From assembly GCF_009177095.1 (NCBI RefSeq), contig NZ_AP021861.1, positions 5,562,501 to 5,626,500 on the forward strand: a DNA stretch of 64,000 nucleotides, written 5' to 3'. This DNA is from Lacipirellula parvula (GTDB lineage: Bacteria; Planctomycetota; Planctomycetia; Pirellulales; Lacipirellulaceae). Shown one piece after another: positions 8,782-17,615 of this stretch. The position numbers were made by a program, and so were the translations under genes. The first letter of the stretch is position 1. Every line of letters starts with the position of its first letter. Under the pieces are notes generated by a model. The model was not told where the DNA came from. It worked only from the letters and a program-made list of their open reading frames with translations, and made no database searches.

Positions 8782-9384
8782 TCAATCGTCTCTCTCCACT
8801 CTCCCCTCTCGCGAAAAGTATTCTTCAATCCACTGCTCGCACAGTCTCCATAGTTCGGGCGCACCGCGTTGAATCGTCGTTCCATATCGCACCTTCACTT
8901 GCTCCAGCGTGACGCCGTTCTCCGCCCACGTTCCGCCGCCGGTCACGACGTTGGCCACCAGCGGCTGAAAGCGATCGAGCACTTTCGCGAACTTCGCGTC
9001 GTCGCTCTCGCCCGCCTCGAACTCGCCCCACAGAGCGAGCATCTCCCCCTGTTGCTCCGCGGGCAGCAACCCGAAGAGACGCTCCGCCGCCTGCGATTCT
9101 AAATCAGCCTGCTGCGAGTCGGGCCCGCTCAGATGCAGCGGATGGTCGCCCGCATCGACCTCGACGATATCGTGGATGAGCAGCATCTGGATGACTCGCG
9201 ACGCGTCGACCGGCGCCGCCGCGTACTTGTGGAGCAACATCGCGTACAGCGCCACGTGCCACGAATGTTCCGCTGAATTCTCCTTGCGACTCCGATCGAG
9301 GAGCGGCGACTGACGGATAACGCCTTTGAGCTGGTCAACTTCACGCAGGAAACTGAGTTGTCGATCGAGGTCGTCGGAGGACAT
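8782..9384 (-). CDS. HD-domain nucleotidase/hydrolase (YfbR/HDDC2-like)
   Basis: 200 residues. The metal-binding HD pattern is complete: ENSAEHSWHVALYAMLL (first His), LIHDIVEVDAGD (His-Asp) and a later Asp in ESDDAKFAKVLDRFQPL. Proteins of this type include 5-prime-deoxynucleotidases of the YfbR/HDDC2 group, and the length fits. The exact substrate cannot be read from the sequence. It starts at the ATG at 9384 and runs convergent to the metallopeptidase. Confidence 0.85.
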   Translation of the reverse strand: MSSDDLDRQLSFLREVDQLKGVIRQSPLLDRSRKENSAEHSWHVALYAMLLHKYAAAPVDASRVIQMLLIHDIVEVDAGDHPLHLSGPDSQQADLESQAAERLFGLLPAEQQGEMLALWGEFEAGESDDAKFAKVLDRFQPLVANVVTGGGTWAENGVTLEQVKVRYGTTIQRGAPELWRLCEQWIEEYFSREGRVERDD

Positions 9385-9455
9385 TGCTACTTACTCTTGG
9401 ATTCGTACCGAACCGTTCTACAGCTGATCGTTATCCCCAAATCCCACGCCCTGGG

Positions 9456-9917
9456 TCAATTTGCCTGCACTGAAATCGCGCGAGGATCGCGGACAGAAGC
9501 GCTGGAAGGGTTGTAGAGAATCGACATCCCGTCGTAGTGATCGAACTCAGAGTCGCCACTCGAGCCAGAAATCCGTGACCGCCAAAAGCCGAAAGTTTCA
9601 CGAGCTTCGCTTCGTGTTTTACCAACCAGGTGCTGATAGTCGGCGGGGTCCAACGGCGGCATAAGCTCTGGAACGACGAAAATCACGAACCAAAGCGACA
9701 CGGGCGTCGCTAGCTGGGCGAGCAACAGCTTCCATTGCCGCCGAAATGCAGCGTACAAAACGCCGACAAACAGGCACGCCACGTAGAAAAACAAGAGCTT
9801 GAGGAGATCGTCGTAGTCGAGCCCGTACTTGCCAGGATGGTCGAAACCGATGTCGCCAAAGAGGAGAACGCCTAAGAGCAACAGTTGGACGACGAAGAAC
9901 GCAATCGCGCCTTTCAT
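9456..9917 (-). CDS. Small membrane protein, unknown
   Basis: 153 residues with three hydrophobic segments (about 2-22, 39-58, 66-88) and a soluble C-terminal tail from about residue 95 (DYQHLVGKTRSEARETFGF onward) that could form a small domain. An AGAGGGA ribosome site lies 5 nt before the ATG at 9917. I do not recognise the family. It follows the GNAT gene by 15 nt on the same strand and is probably co-transcribed with it. Confidence 0.65.
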   Translation of the reverse strand: MKGAIAFFVVQLLLLGVLLFGDIGFDHPGKYGLDYDDLLKLLFFYVACLFVGVLYAAFRRQWKLLLAQLATPVSLWFVIFVVPELMPPLDPADYQHLVGKTRSEARETFGFWRSRISGSSGDSEFDHYDGMSILYNPSSASVRDPRAISVQAN

Positions 9918-9932
9918 AATTCCCTCTCACCG

Positions 9933-10436
9933 CTAATCCTGCGCGTCGAAACCTGCGTGATAAGCGACGCGACCGCACGGCGTCGCCGCACCACCGAACG
10001 CTACGGCCTGAAAATACTCCGCTGGAACGCCGGGCAGCACTAGCTCCGGCGTCGCCTTGAACCCGAACCGCCCGTAATACGCCGGCTCGCCCAGCACAAC
10101 GCACCCAGCAGCGCCGCGCTCTCGCAACGCGTCGAGGGCGGCGTGCATCAGCGCCGTGCCGATCCCCTCCCCTTGCCGCTGCGGCACGACCGAAATCGGA
10201 CCGAGGCCGTACCAATCGGGCGAGCCGTCGGAAATCGTCACAGGCGAGACGGCGACATGACCGACGATCACCCCGCCCTCCTCCGCCACCAGCGAAATCG
10301 AAAGCGTTCCAGCCGCCCGCAACGCGGCGACGATGAACTGCTCGGTGTGATCGGTATGCGGCGCATGGAGGAAGGCGGCCTTCGTTACCGCTGCGATCGC
10401 CGGTACATCTTCGCGAGTTTCGCTGCGAATTCGCAC
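9933..10436 (-). CDS. GNAT-family N-acetyltransferase
   Basis: 167 residues with the GNAT fold. The N-terminal beta strand RIRSETREDVPAIAAVTKAAF leads to IVGHVAVSPVTI and the acetyl-CoA binding loop VVPQRQGEGIGTALMHAALDALRERG (Q/R-x-x-G-x-G/A at about residues 84-89). It ends with a YGRFGFKATPELVLP motif of the YhbS-like subgroup, which commonly carries this pattern. The acceptor substrate is unknown. It starts at a GTG (10436), 10 nt after the YggL-like gene; GGAGTAGGGG around that stop may serve as the ribosome site. Confidence 0.9.
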   Translation of the reverse strand: MRIRSETREDVPAIAAVTKAAFLHAPHTDHTEQFIVAALRAAGTLSISLVAEEGGVIVGHVAVSPVTISDGSPDWYGLGPISVVPQRQGEGIGTALMHAALDALRERGAAGCVVLGEPAYYGRFGFKATPELVLPGVPAEYFQAVAFGGAATPCGRVAYHAGFDAQD

Positions 10437-10446
10437 TATGACGCCC

Positions 10447-10722
10447 CTACTCCCACTCGTCGACCGGCTCGCCGATGCTGAAGTTGTCGATGCTCGCCGA
10501 GTTTGCGAACCAAGCCGCGACGTGAGCTAAGTTCGCGAGATGCGCGTCGCTCCCGCCTAACTCGACAACGCCCTCCAGCTTCGTGCCGCCTCCACCGCCG
10601 CTGAATGCAAGCCCGCGGCTTTCGATGCAATCTTCAAGAAACTCGTCGAGGAAAGCATCAAACTCAACGCCCGGCTTGAGCGTCAATTCGAACTCGACGC
10701 CCCATTCTTGGAACTCACTCAC
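10447..10722 (-). CDS. YggL (DUF469) family protein
   Basis: 91 residues. Begins SEFQEWGVEFEL and carries FDAFLDEFLEDCIESRGLAFSGGGG, matching the EFQELGF...FINE-IEPNKLAFDG pattern of E. coli YggL, a protein reported to bind the 50S ribosomal subunit. It is shorter at the N-terminus than YggL. It starts at GTG and is first in a likely three-gene run with the GNAT and small membrane protein genes. Confidence 0.78.
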   Translation of the reverse strand: MSEFQEWGVEFELTLKPGVEFDAFLDEFLEDCIESRGLAFSGGGGGTKLEGVVELGGSDAHLANLAHVAAWFANSASIDNFSIGEPVDEWE

Positions 10723-10793
10723 GTGTTTCTACTTTCGCAACTGCTTTCGCATGGCCTCACCGCCTACTCCCAACGTCCGTCGCTGCCTATTCT

Positions 10794-11273
10794 CTACTTC
10801 GCCAAAATCTCCACTCCATACCGCGGCGCCGCCGCGAGCAGGCGTTCGATCTCCTCAGGCGTCGGCGGCAGCGCCGTCGTTGTCCCCTCCGCCAGCGGCA
10901 CGCCGACCTCGAAGAACATCTCTTCTAATCCGGCCGGCGTCACCGTGATGATCATCCGCGCGGGCGCCTCGCTCTCGTTCTTGAACGAGTGAGCCAGCCC
11001 CGGCGGCAGATAAACCGCCGTCCCCTCCACGCCCGTCACCGTTTCGTCGCCGACACGAAACGTCATCTCCCCTTCGAGAACGTAAAAGCTCTCCGCCTCG
11101 CGCGAGTGGACATGCGGCGGCGGCCCGCCCCCCGGCGGCACGAGCGCCTCGAACGACGCATACGTCCCGCCTGTCTCGGCGCCCGTGGCGAGAAAGCGAT
11201 AGACGTCCCCGACGATCGCAATCGTGCGGCCTCTGGCGGGACGACGAAAAGTTGGACGCGCCGGAGTTCCCAT
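10794..11273 (-). CDS. Cupin-domain protein
   Basis: 159 residues with both cupin motifs: PPPHVHSREAESFYVLEGEM (two His and one Glu metal ligands) and VYLPPGLAHSFKNESE (third His). The beta barrel spans about residues 35-120; a C-terminal helix (PPTPEEIERLLAAAPRYGVEIL) follows, as in single-cupin proteins of the quercetin-dioxygenase-like group. The substrate cannot be predicted. It starts at the ATG at 11273 with no strong ribosome site. No partner gene. Confidence 0.88.
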   Translation of the reverse strand: MGTPARPTFRRPARGRTIAIVGDVYRFLATGAETGGTYASFEALVPPGGGPPPHVHSREAESFYVLEGEMTFRVGDETVTGVEGTAVYLPPGLAHSFKNESEAPARMIITVTPAGLEEMFFEVGVPLAEGTTTALPPTPEEIERLLAAAPRYGVEILAK

Positions 11274-11343
11274 AGTCCCACGTTCTTTCAGGTCAAATCT
11301 ACTGTGCCGAGCGAATCAACAGTTAGGTCGAGGACCGATATCC

Positions 11344-11784
11344 TCATTGAGTGCTGTCGACGATGTCAACGTCCGTTCCTTGCCGAGCCCATTCATAACT
11401 CACGCCCCCCACTTCAACCCTCGATTCCATCACGCGATACAAATCATCACCGAAGCGAAGATGAAACGCTCCCGGTGTGATGGTCATGTCGTGGAACTCG
11501 ACTTCGCCTCCGGGAACTTCGACGCTTCCGGAATTAAGTACCCGCACGGCAGGCGCGTCGAGTTCAACGTCCACAAGGAATAGCGGCGAGACTTCCGCAT
11601 CCCCGCCAGAACCTTCCGGCTGCACGAACTGCAACATGGCCCCATGATTGGCCGGCGTCATCACCAGCACGAACGGAGGTCCGTTCACCCTTTGCCAGAC
11701 GGAATCAAAGGAGAGAGCCACGGCAAGCACAAGCAGGAGCGCGACAGTGACGACAAGCGCGCGATTCGCGGAGGCAGCATTCAT
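11344..11784 (-). CDS. Membrane-anchored small exported protein, unknown
   Basis: 146 residues: one N-terminal transmembrane helix (RALVVTVALLLVLAVALSF, about 8-26), then a beta-rich domain with many short Val/Phe strands (VLVMTPANHGAMLQFVQPEG, VEVPGGEVEFHDMTITPG). I do not recognise it. The single anchor and acidic periplasmic domain suggest an envelope protein. It is transcribed away from the gene at 12096. Confidence 0.6.
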   Translation of the reverse strand: MNAASANRALVVTVALLLVLAVALSFDSVWQRVNGPPFVLVMTPANHGAMLQFVQPEGSGGDAEVSPLFLVDVELDAPAVRVLNSGSVEVPGGEVEFHDMTITPGAFHLRFGDDLYRVMESRVEVGGVSYEWARQGTDVDIVDSTQ

Positions 11785-12095
11785 TTGGCGGCAATCTTCC
11801 CGTAAACCAAGCGGCTCAGACGTGATCGCGGAGCCGCGAGATCGATCATTAACATAACTTAATGTGGCGGGTACGGTCTGCTCGGCTTGGATGCGCCGGG
11901 GCTGGGACGGCCCGGCTCGCTGTGGGAGAGTTGTGACAAGCCTTTCCCGCTACCGCCCGCTCAATCGCGTCAATTTGCCCAATGACGCCGGCCTGTGGAT
12001 TCTCCCCCCAATCAGCGGTACGATGAAGGGACGACCGGCAAGGAGCCAGTCGCCGTCCTTTGTAGCTCTTGGCGCCTCGCGCGAGGGAGAATCCC
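11785..12095. other. Divergent spacer
   Basis: About 310 bases between two divergently transcribed genes. An AT-rich patch (11845-11862, with TTAACATAACTTAA) stands out against the GC-rich surroundings and probably contains promoter elements for one or both genes. No conserved riboswitch core was seen here, although thiS lies downstream. Confidence 0.45.
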
Positions 12096-12620
12096 ATGCT
12101 TCAGCGAGTCTGCAATCACACCGCCCTGCTCGTCGTCGGCGTCGCCATTGGCGCCGCGCTCACTGCCGGCTGGCACGGCGTCACCGCAACGCCGCAGGCG
12201 CATGCCGTGGCGACGCACGGCAGCGATAACTTCGCGATCGCCACCGGCTTGGTCGACGACGACATCGAAGCCCTCTACTTTCTCGACTACCTGACCGGCG
12301 ACCTGCGCGCCGCGATCGTGAATCGCCGCAATGGACAGTTCACCGGATACTTCCGTTACAACGTGATGCAGGACTTTGAAGCCGTCGGCGATCCGGCGCG
12401 GTTCCTTATGGTCACCGGCATGGCCAATCTGCCGCGCGGCTCGGGCCCGACGCAAATCGCGAAGGCCCTCATCTACGTCGCCGAGGCCTCCAGCGGCCAA
12501 GTGGCGGCGTATGTCCTGCCCTTCAACTCGACGCTGAACTCCTCGGGCGCTCTGCAGTCGGGCACTTTCATCCGCGTCGCCCGCGGCTCGTTCCGCGACG
12601 CCTTTGTTCGAGACGAATGA
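12096..12620 (+). CDS. Exported hypothetical protein upstream of thiS
   Basis: 174 residues. An N-terminal hydrophobic segment ([19 protein letters not shown]-like, about 7-25) is followed by a soluble domain with [32 protein letters not shown] and [20 protein letters not shown], which resemble repeated beta-blade strands that pass a value and format it. The ATG at 12096 follows GAGGGAGAATCCC. The stop overlaps the thiS start by 4 nt (ATGA), yet the protein does not look like a thiamin enzyme. Function unknown. Confidence 0.7.
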   Translation: MLQRVCNHTALLVVGVAIGAALTAGWHGVTATPQAHAVATHGSDNFAIATGLVDDDIEALYFLDYLTGDLRAAIVNRRNGQFTGYFRYNVMQDFEAVGDPARFLMVTGMANLPRGSGPTQIAKALIYVAEASSGQVAAYVLPFNSTLNSSGALQSGTFIRVARGSFRDAFVRDE

Positions 12621-12835
12621 GCGATCCCGCCCAGATTGAAATCGAAGTGAATGGCAAGCCCCGCCGCATCGTCGCGGGGAGCACCATCGCCGCGCTGTTG
12701 CAATCGCTGGAGCTCGATCCCCGCACGCTCGCCGTCGAGCGAAACCTAGAGCTCGTCCCGCGCGGTCAGCATGCCGCGACGCAATTGAGCGCCGGCGACC
12801 GGCTGGAAGTCGTAACGCTCGTCGGCGGAGGATGA
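12617..12835 (+). CDS. thiS: Sulfur carrier protein ThiS
   Basis: 72 residues, the normal length. A ubiquitin-like fold ending in VVTLVGGG; the C-terminal Gly-Gly is adenylated by ThiF and thiocarboxylated to deliver sulfur to the thiazole. The sequence [21 protein letters not shown] is typical of the first half. Its start overlaps the upstream gene by 4 nt. thiG follows 127 nt later, across a repeat element; thiF and thiO/thiH are not in view. Confidence 0.93.
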   Translation: MSDPAQIEIEVNGKPRRIVAGSTIAALLQSLELDPRTLAVERNLELVPRGQHAATQLSAGDRLEVVTLVGGG

Positions 12836-12848
12836 ACCGCTCGGCGCC

Positions 12849-12953
12849 GTCAGTTGTCCGTGGTCAGTCGTCAGTTGCTGTGCCAGGCGGCTGGCGGCTC
12901 GACTAAAGTCTCCCGCTCGCCAGCCAACTGACAACGGACCACTGACCACGGAC
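12849..12953. repeat. GTCAGT-family inverted repeat between thiS and thiG
   Basis: Arms built from GTCAGTTGTCCGTGGTCAGT and its reverse complement (ACTGACAACGGACCACTGAC) around an unrelated centre with GCCAGGCGGCTGGCGGC. It fills nearly all of the thiS-thiG gap and so separates genes that are directly adjacent in many genomes. Confidence 0.75.
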
Positions 12954-12962
12954 GCATTCGCC

Positions 12963-13799
12963 ATGTCAATCGACATCCTCACCGACGAACCGCTCGTCAT
13001 CGGCACTCACACGCTGGGAAGCCGGTTGATCGTCGGCACAGGCAAATATTCTAGCTACGAGCTCATGGGCGAATCGCTTGAACGCTCGGGCACCGATTGC
13101 ATTACGGTCGCCATCCGTCGCGAGCGGCTGATCGACGCGGCCGGGAACAACATTCTCGACTTCATCGACACCTCGCGCTACACGCTGCTGCCGAACACCG
13201 CCGGCTGCTTCACCGCCGAAGATGCGGTACGGGTGGCGCGACTCGGCCGCGAGATTTTGCTGGGGCTCGAAAACCCGGGCGCCGATTGGGTGAAGCTCGA
13301 AGTGCTGGCCGACAAGAAGACGCTGCTACCCGATCCCGTGGCGTCGATCGCGGCGACCGAGCAACTCGTCGCCGACGGCTTTCAGGTCCTCTGCTACTCG
13401 AACGACGATCCGATCATCGCCCGCCGGCTGAAGGAAGCGGGTGCCACGAGCGTGATGCCCGCCGGCAGCCCGATCGGTTCGGGCCAGGGGATCTTGAACC
13501 CCAACAACATCCGCATCTGCCTCGAATACCTCAAAGAAAACGATCCGACCTACCCGGTGATCGTCGACGCCGGCGTCGGCACCGCGAGCGACGTGGCGAT
13601 CGCGATGGAGCTCGGCGTCGACGGCGTGCTGCTCAACACCGGCATCGCCCACGCAAAGGATCCACTGCGGATGGCCGACGCGATGCGTTTCGCCACGGCG
13701 GCCGGCCGGCTAGCGTATCTGTCGGGTCGCATCCCGAAGCGGCTCTACGCGACGGCGAGCAGCCCGGAAGAGGGCACGATTACCAAACAGCCGCTGTAA
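12963..13799 (+). CDS. thiG: Thiazole synthase ThiG
   Basis: 278 residues, slightly longer than the 250-260 typical of ThiG because of a short C-terminal tail. TIM-barrel enzyme that joins deoxyxylulose 5-phosphate, dehydroglycine and ThiS thiocarboxylate into the thiazole phosphate. The Schiff-base Lys lies in [17 protein letters not shown] (about residue 105), and the family signatures [35 protein letters not shown] and [18 protein letters not shown] are all present. ATG at 12963 chosen. Confidence 0.97.
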   Translation: MSIDILTDEPLVIGTHTLGSRLIVGTGKYSSYELMGESLERSGTDCITVAIRRERLIDAAGNNILDFIDTSRYTLLPNTAGCFTAEDAVRVARLGREILLGLENPGADWVKLEVLADKKTLLPDPVASIAATEQLVADGFQVLCYSNDDPIIARRLKEAGATSVMPAGSPIGSGQGILNPNNIRICLEYLKENDPTYPVIVDAGVGTASDVAIAMELGVDGVLLNTGIAHAKDPLRMADAMRFATAAGRLAYLSGRIPKRLYATASSPEEGTITKQPL

Positions 13800-13839
13800 G
13801 TGGCGGCCTTGGTTCCGAGTTTTGGAACGAAAGCAGTGA

Positions 13840-15840
13840 ATGGATTCCGATCACGCTCTCAGCGTCGCTGATATTCTCGGCCCCGAGGGTTCGATCGCGC
13901 GCCGCTTGCCGCATTACGAACTGCGGCCGCAACAACTCGACATGGCCAACGCCGTTGCGAAAGCGATCGCGGCGAAGCGGCATCTTTGCGTCGAAGCCGG
14001 CACCGGCGTCGGGAAGAGCTTCGCGTACCTGGCGCCGGCAATCCTCGCGGCTACCAACCCCGACGGCGGCAAACCGCCGCGCGTCGTCATTTCGACCCAT
14101 ACGATCAGCCTACAAGAGCAGCTGATTCGCAAAGACTTGCCGTTGCTCAACAGCGTCATTCCGCGCGAGTTCTCCGCCGTGCTCGTGAAGGGGCGCCGCA
14201 ACTACATCAGTCTCCGACGGCTGCAGGGAGCACTCGCTCGCGGCAAGAGCTTGTTCGAGGACGAAGCGGGCCGGCAGCTTGATTCGATCCGCGCGTGGAG
14301 CGAATCGACCGTCGACGGCTCGCTCGCCGACCTCAGTTACAAGCCTCTCCCCGCGGTATGGGACGAGATCGCCAGCGACCACGGCAACTGCATGGGCCGC
14401 CGCTGCCCGACGTATAAAAAGTGCTTTTACTACCAAGACCGCCGCCGCGTGCAGAACGCGCAGATATTGGTCGTGAACCACGCCCTGTTCTTCAGCGACC
14501 TCGCCCTACGGCGGCACGGCGTGAGCATTCTGCCCGACTACGACGTCGCGGTGCTCGACGAAGCCCATACGATCGAGGGCGTCGCCGCCGACCACCTGGG
14601 GCTCTCGTTCAGCAGCGGGCAGGTCGAGTTCGTGCTCTCGCGGCTCTACAACGATCGCACGAACAAAGGGCTGCTAGTTCACCACAACCTGAAGCACCTC
14701 TGCCAGCGGGCCGACCAGTGCCGCTATGCGGCGAGCGAGTACTTTGCCGATGCGTGGGAGTGGAAGTCGAACTCGGCTCCCGCGAACGGCCGCGTCTCGG
14801 CGCCGCTGGAAATCGACAACCAGCTAAGTCCCTCGCTCATGGAGCTCGCCCGCGGCGTGAAGCAGGCCGCCGACGCGATCAAGCAGGAGAGCGAACGGCA
14901 AGATCTCAACTCGGCCCACGACCGACTGGTCGGGCTGGCCGGCGAACTCAACTCTTGGCACACGCAACAACTGCCGGGCGCCGTCTACTGGATCGAATCA
15001 AGCTGGAACCGCCGCGGCACGCCGCGAATGACGCTCGCCGCATCGCCGGTCGACGTCGGCCCCGCGCTGCGAGAGCAACTCTTCCAGCAGACGAAAAGCG
15101 TCATCATGACGAGTGCAACCCTCTCGATCGGCAAGCAGCCGTCGTTCGCGTTCTTCCGCGATCGCATCGGACTGACGCAATGCGACGAGCTGCGACTCGA
15201 CAGCCCGTTTGACTACCAGGAGCAAGCAGAGCTCGTCACGCTTCGCGGCATGCCCGACCCGACGGCCGAACGCGACGGATACGAACGGGCCTGCATCGAA
15301 GCGATCAAGCATCTGGTCCGCGAAAGCGACGGCCGAGCGTTCGTGCTACTCACCAGCTACGAGATGATGCGCCGCGTCGGCGCCGGGATCGCGCCGTGGC
15401 TCGCCCGCCACAATCTCAACCTGTTGAGCCAAGCCGACGGCACGCCGCGCAGCCGGATGTTGGAACTCTTTAAGGAGAATCCACGCTCGGTGCTATTGGG
15501 GGCCGATAGTTTCTGGCAGGGCGTGGATGTGCCGGGCGACGCACTGGAGCTGGTGATCATCGCGAAGCTGCCGTTCAGCGTGCCCGATCACCCGCTGCTC
15601 GAAGCACGGCTCGAATCAATTCGCGCCGCCGGCGGCAATCCGTTCAGCGACTACCAACTCCCTGAAGCGGTCCTCAAGCTGAAGCAAGGTTTTGGTCGGC
15701 TCATTCGCACGCGGCGCGACCAGGGCCGCGTGGTGATTCTCGATCCCCGCGTCCACACCAAAGCGTACGGCCGCACGTTCCTCGATTCGCTGCCAGCCTG
15801 CCGGCGAGCAGAGATGGAACGGCCCGCCGGCGTGCGGTAG
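13840..15840 (+). CDS. DinG-family ATP-dependent DNA helicase (XPD-like)
   Basis: 666 residues. Superfamily 2 helicase with Walker [10 protein letters not shown] (52-60), the iron-sulfur Cys cluster in [13 protein letters not shown] (about 184-197) plus one more Cys nearby, the DEAH box VAVLDEAH (about 232-240), motif [10 protein letters not shown] and the C-terminal QGVDVPG / [13 protein letters not shown] motifs. Such helicases unwind 5-prime to 3-prime and act in repair of R-loops or D-loops. No exonuclease domain is fused, unlike Gram-positive DinG. The start ATG at 13840 is 40 nt after thiG. Confidence 0.93.
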   Translation: MDSDHALSVADILGPEGSIARRLPHYELRPQQLDMANAVAKAIAAKRHLCVEAGTGVGKSFAYLAPAILAATNPDGGKPPRVVISTHTISLQEQLIRKDLPLLNSVIPREFSAVLVKGRRNYISLRRLQGALARGKSLFEDEAGRQLDSIRAWSESTVDGSLADLSYKPLPAVWDEIASDHGNCMGRRCPTYKKCFYYQDRRRVQNAQILVVNHALFFSDLALRRHGVSILPDYDVAVLDEAHTIEGVAADHLGLSFSSGQVEFVLSRLYNDRTNKGLLVHHNLKHLCQRADQCRYAASEYFADAWEWKSNSAPANGRVSAPLEIDNQLSPSLMELARGVKQAADAIKQESERQDLNSAHDRLVGLAGELNSWHTQQLPGAVYWIESSWNRRGTPRMTLAASPVDVGPALREQLFQQTKSVIMTSATLSIGKQPSFAFFRDRIGLTQCDELRLDSPFDYQEQAELVTLRGMPDPTAERDGYERACIEAIKHLVRESDGRAFVLLTSYEMMRRVGAGIAPWLARHNLNLLSQADGTPRSRMLELFKENPRSVLLGADSFWQGVDVPGDALELVIIAKLPFSVPDHPLLEARLESIRAAGGNPFSDYQLPEAVLKLKQGFGRLIRTRRDQGRVVILDPRVHTKAYGRTFLDSLPACRRAEMERPAGVR

Positions 15841-15863
15841 CCCAGCTCGCTCGCATATTTAAG

Positions 15864-15941
15864 AGCCACCGGCTCCGCCGGTGGACGATGTGCACTCCGG
15901 ACGCCACCGCACTGCGTCCACCGGCGAAGCCGGTGGCTTTT
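15864..15941 (+). repeat. Inverted-repeat element acting as terminator after the helicase gene
   Basis: Left part AGCCACCGGCTCCGCCGGTGG and right part CCACCGGCGAAGCCGGTGGC are each hairpins and also pair with each other; four T follow (15938-15941). It lies 24 nt after the helicase stop. Compound hairpins of this build recur in the window as separate families. Confidence 0.65.
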
Positions 15942-16082
15942 ATGCCGGCGACTTCGCGCAATCTCTCGCCGAATAATTATGTCCGCATTGAGACGCCTTC
16001 GATGGTGGTCGCGGGCCGCAATCGGTGCTTACCATGACGCGTACGCGGAAACTGTTTCGTTGTTTGCATTGAAGGAGGCGTG

Positions 16083-17480
16083 ATGGCGTTCAAACTCTCA
16101 ACCCTGCGGCACGGCGTCCGCATCGCAACGCTCGGCGGCTGCTTGCTCGGCAGCGCGGCCGCGTGGTGCGATGAACGCGAAGCCAACTATCAGCTCTACC
16201 CCGAGATCGAAGGCGAACGGAAAATTGTCGGCCCGCTCGTGGGGCATGTCACCGATACCACCGCGTCGATTTGGGCCTACGCCGGTCCGCGGACGACGCC
16301 GCTGATTCTGGAAGTCGAAGAACTCGAATCGAAGCGCCCCTCGGTCGACGTCGAACAAGGCCCGCCGCAAAAGGTCCGCCTCAACGCGACGCCCGATCCC
16401 AAACGGCATCACGCCGTCGAGTTCAAAGTCACCGACCTCAAGCCGGAAACGCGCTACGCCTTCGTCGTGCGGCTGGCCGAGGCCGACGACGCCGCGGAGT
16501 CGGGGCTCTTCGCGACGGCGCCTGCCGTGGGCGAGCCGACGAAGTTCAAGCTGGCCGTCTCCTCCTGCTTCGGCGGGGCTTACCGCCGCAAAGATGGCAA
16601 GACGGAAGAAGTTCGCGGCGAATACCACAACGACTCGTGGCATCTGCTGATGGGCGAGCGGCCCGACTTCCAGATGATCATCGGCGATAACGTCTACGCC
16701 GACTCGACCGACTACAACCACCTGTGGGACGCCTACACGCTCGAGCGAGTGAAGAACCGCCCATTCGCCGCGGCGGTCCGCACGATTCCGACGTACGCCG
16801 TGTGGGACGACCACGACTACGGTCCGAACAACAGTGATCGGACCTCGAAAGGAAAGGACGATGCGCTCGCCACGTTCCGCGAGGTCTTCGCCAACCCGCC
16901 GCGGGAAAAAGGAGCCGACAAGCCAGGCATCTACACGAAGTTCACCTACGGCGGCATCGACTTCTTCCTGCTCGACGGCCGTTACTTCCGCACGCCCAAC
17001 GAGGACAAAGACACGCCGCAGAAGACGTTCCTCGGCAAAGAGCAAATCAAATGGCTCGTCGACGGATTGAAGGAAAGCAAGGCCCCGTTCAAGGTGCTCG
17101 TCTGCGGCAGCACGTGGATGGCGAGCAGCAGCGACGGCTGGCGGTTGTTCAAGCACGCCCGCAAGGAACTCTGGAACGCGATCGTCGAGAACAAGGTGAA
17201 CGGCGTGATGTTTGTCTCGGGCGATATCCACCGCTGCGACCTGCAGATGCACCCGCCGGAAGTCGACGGGGCCTACCCGCTGCCGGAGGTGATCTCCTCG
17301 GGCCTCGGCAGCCACGGCAAATACGACCCGATGGGTTTTGCGACGATCGAGTTCGACACGACGCAAAGCGATCCGCTGATGACGGCCCGCGTGATCGATG
17401 GCACCGGCTTGGAGACGGTTAAACGCCAAGTGCGAGCCAGCACGCTGCAGGTGCGCCCGCACAGCGAGCACTCGCACTAA
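16083..17480 (+). CDS. PhoD-like alkaline phosphatase/phosphodiesterase
   Basis: 465 residues. Signal peptide ends around AAAWCDE. An Ig-like N-terminal domain (to about residue 150, with VGPLVGHVTDTTASIWAYAG) precedes the metallophosphatase domain. Metal ligands are visible in IIGDNVYAD, VWDDHDYGPNNSD and VSGDIHRCD, the PhoD pattern. PhoD enzymes hydrolyse phosphate esters outside the cytoplasm. AAGGAGG sits 4 nt before the ATG at 16083 (an alternative GTG is one codon upstream). The N-terminal signal lacks a strong twin-Arg motif. Convergent with the permease gene. Confidence 0.9.
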   Translation: MAFKLSTLRHGVRIATLGGCLLGSAAAWCDEREANYQLYPEIEGERKIVGPLVGHVTDTTASIWAYAGPRTTPLILEVEELESKRPSVDVEQGPPQKVRLNATPDPKRHHAVEFKVTDLKPETRYAFVVRLAEADDAAESGLFATAPAVGEPTKFKLAVSSCFGGAYRRKDGKTEEVRGEYHNDSWHLLMGERPDFQMIIGDNVYADSTDYNHLWDAYTLERVKNRPFAAAVRTIPTYAVWDDHDYGPNNSDRTSKGKDDALATFREVFANPPREKGADKPGIYTKFTYGGIDFFLLDGRYFRTPNEDKDTPQKTFLGKEQIKWLVDGLKESKAPFKVLVCGSTWMASSSDGWRLFKHARKELWNAIVENKVNGVMFVSGDIHRCDLQMHPPEVDGAYPLPEVISSGLGSHGKYDPMGFATIEFDTTQSDPLMTARVIDGTGLETVKRQVRASTLQVRPHSEHSH

Positions 17481-17505
17481 GCAGTTCCGCATGAAGCAAC
17501 CTTTA

Positions 17506-17586
17506 GCCCCCGGTTCTTCAAACCGGGGGCAAACGGCTTCAACTCGAAAACAAAAATAGCCCCGACCAAGCTTGGTCGGGGCTATT
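17506..17586. terminator. Two hairpins between convergent genes
   Basis: Hairpin 1 (17506-17530): GCCCCCGGTT, loop CTTCA, AACCGGGGGC. Hairpin 2 (17555-17586) is a perfect 32-bp palindrome with core AGCCCCGACCAAG / CTTGGTCGGGGCT, A-rich on its left and CGTTTT on its right, so it can stop transcription from both sides. Its core recurs at 52518-52553 and inside thiE. Confidence 0.75.
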
Positions 17587-17615
17587 CGTTTTACTACTTC
17601 AAAGCGAGTCGCCCG

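Noticed and set aside
13097-14125. 342-codon plus-strand frame overlapping thiG and the helicase gene.
   Set aside because: Arg-rich out-of-frame shadow spanning two recognised genes.
16098-17492. 464-codon minus-strand frame opposite the PhoD-like gene.
   Set aside because: It mirrors a well-conserved gene, with Arg/Val-rich shadow sequence and no motif.
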